Below are positions 47,743 through 48,180 of a stretch of 48,180 bases of DNA, piece after piece; the stretch's first letter is position 1; each line of letters starts with the position of its first letter. Below the pieces are notes generated by a model. That model was not told the DNA's origin, searched no databases, and saw nothing but the letters and a program-made list of their open reading frames with translations. Origin of the DNA: an uncultured Lachnospiraceae bacterium. Lineage in GTDB: Bacteria > Bacillota > Clostridia > Lachnospirales > Lachnospiraceae. The translations under genes and the position numbers were made by a program. The stretch lies in NCBI GenBank assembly GCA_900316075.1, contig ONBT01000015.1:1-48180 (forward strand), written 5' to 3'.

Positions 47743-48180
47743 TTACACTTCTGCGCGGATGACATAGTTCCCGGCAGGGAAATTCTTCTTCAGGTCATCC
47801 ATAGTGGAGGGCTTCCCATTTACCTGAATATCCTTCAGTTCCCGGTCCGGGACGAAGGTCAGGCTGCCGTCAAAGGGCACCGTAATTTCATAGGTGACGG
47901 TATCCCCGTCCAGGGTCCAGGCGCTTTCGTAGGCGCCGGCCGCGAAATTGACGCGGCCGGCAGCATGCCCGATCCGGTCCGAAATGTGCGGGGCACAGAT
48001 GATGTGCTGGCCGGCCGGGCGGTCCGGGTCCAGACGGAGGCCGACGAGGGAGGAATAGATCCACTCGACAATGCAGCCGTAGGCGTAGTGGTTCAGGCTG
48101 TTCATGCCGGTGCCGCTGATATGGCCGTCGGGGAGGACGGAATTCCACCGCTCCCAGGTCGTCGTGGCCCCCATATTCAC
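47743..48180 (-). CDS. GH78-like alpha-L-rhamnosidase, C-terminal part (5' end beyond window)
   Basis: The minus frame enters from beyond 48180 and ends at 47743, giving the last 145 or so residues. GATTTWERWNS, GTGMNSLNHYAYGCIVEWIYSSLVGLRLD and the beta-sandwich end (AGRVNFAAGAYESAW, VTVPFDGSLTFVP-like strands, then FPAGNYVIRAEV) fit the C-terminus of bacterial GH78 rhamnosidases, where the MNSLNHYAYG stretch closes the barrel. The catalytic Glu residues lie upstream outside the window. The end of the gene faces the right repeat arm. The gap of 112 bp before it (47631-47742) contains only short GC-rich direct repeats such as GCGATTGCAG/GCGACTGC. Confidence 0.8.
   Translation of the reverse strand: MNMGATTTWERWNSVLPDGHISGTGMNSLNHYAYGCIVEWIYSSLVGLRLDPDRPAGQHIICAPHISDRIGHAAGRVNFAAGAYESAWTLDGDTVTYEITVPFDGSLTFVPDRELKDIQVNGKPSTMDDLKKNFPAGNYVIRAEV

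Noticed and set aside
1-48180. tRNA, rRNA, prophage or insertion sequence
   Set aside because: No tRNA cloverleaf, rRNA signature, integrase, transposase or phage structural gene could be recognised on either strand.

Overview
The window looks like a chromosome segment from a GC-rich member of the Clostridia, most likely Lachnospiraceae-like. The evidence is the dnaE-pfkA-trmH order, two small alarmone synthetases, a GPH-type sugar symporter cluster, OmpR-type two-component systems, strong AGGAGG ribosome sites and AAC/GGC-rich codon use broken by short AT-rich words. I found no rRNA, tRNA, CRISPR array, transposase or phage gene. Species cannot be named from the sequence alone.

Layout. 1-3.3 kb (minus): an incomplete secreted protein with C-terminal DUF5648-like repeats behind a 380-nt structured leader, then an XRE regulator. 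3.4-4.9 kb (minus): a C69 dipeptidase. 5.0-12.0 kb (plus): a signalling block with a small alarmone synthetase, an OmpR regulator, a histidine kinase, a PilZ protein and a 7TM hybrid kinase (HisKA-HATPase-pseudoREC-REC-Hpt). 12.0-17.5 kb: RNase HI, a two-receiver regulator, a decayed DUF4143 ATPase, an acyl-ACP thioesterase and a D-2-hydroxyacid dehydrogenase. This block lies between two non-coding patches that carry the same GGTACC/GGTTCC-cored repeats in opposite orientation. 17.5-24.7 kb (minus): a housekeeping operon dnaE, pfkA, trmH, a small hypothetical, a second alarmone synthetase, then a YgjP-like metalloprotease. 25.0-29.8 kb: an XRE protein; an operon of a membrane-anchored endonuclease/exonuclease/phosphatase protein, a fusion of a DNA-deoxyinosine glycosylase with a LACC1/YfiH (PgeF) domain, and a LUD protein; then a convergent DUF2442/HTH protein. 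29.9-36.2 kb (plus): a two-component system with a probable leaderless message, an acyltransferase, an LCP transferase, a small ORF and a MATE exporter.

36.3-47.6 kb: a glycan-use cluster (GH43, GH20, GH2 and a GPH symporter on minus; AraC regulator and NSS transporter on plus). None of the three glycosidases has a signal peptide, so they probably act on imported oligosaccharides. The cluster is bracketed by two long, imperfect inverted arrays (36265-36679 and 47103-47630), each beginning with the same terminator. Inside it sit three 100-bp elements with TTTGCCTGTCAAA-type inverted ends, one upstream of GH43, one upstream of GH2 and one upstream of the NSS gene. Related half-modules occur upstream of the two-component system at 29.8 kb. 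A GH78-like C-terminus enters from the right edge.

Most interesting points: the glycosylase/LACC1-family fusion translationally coupled to an EEP-fold protein; the mirrored repeat arrays around gene blocks; the 100-bp elements; and several strong hairpin leaders.
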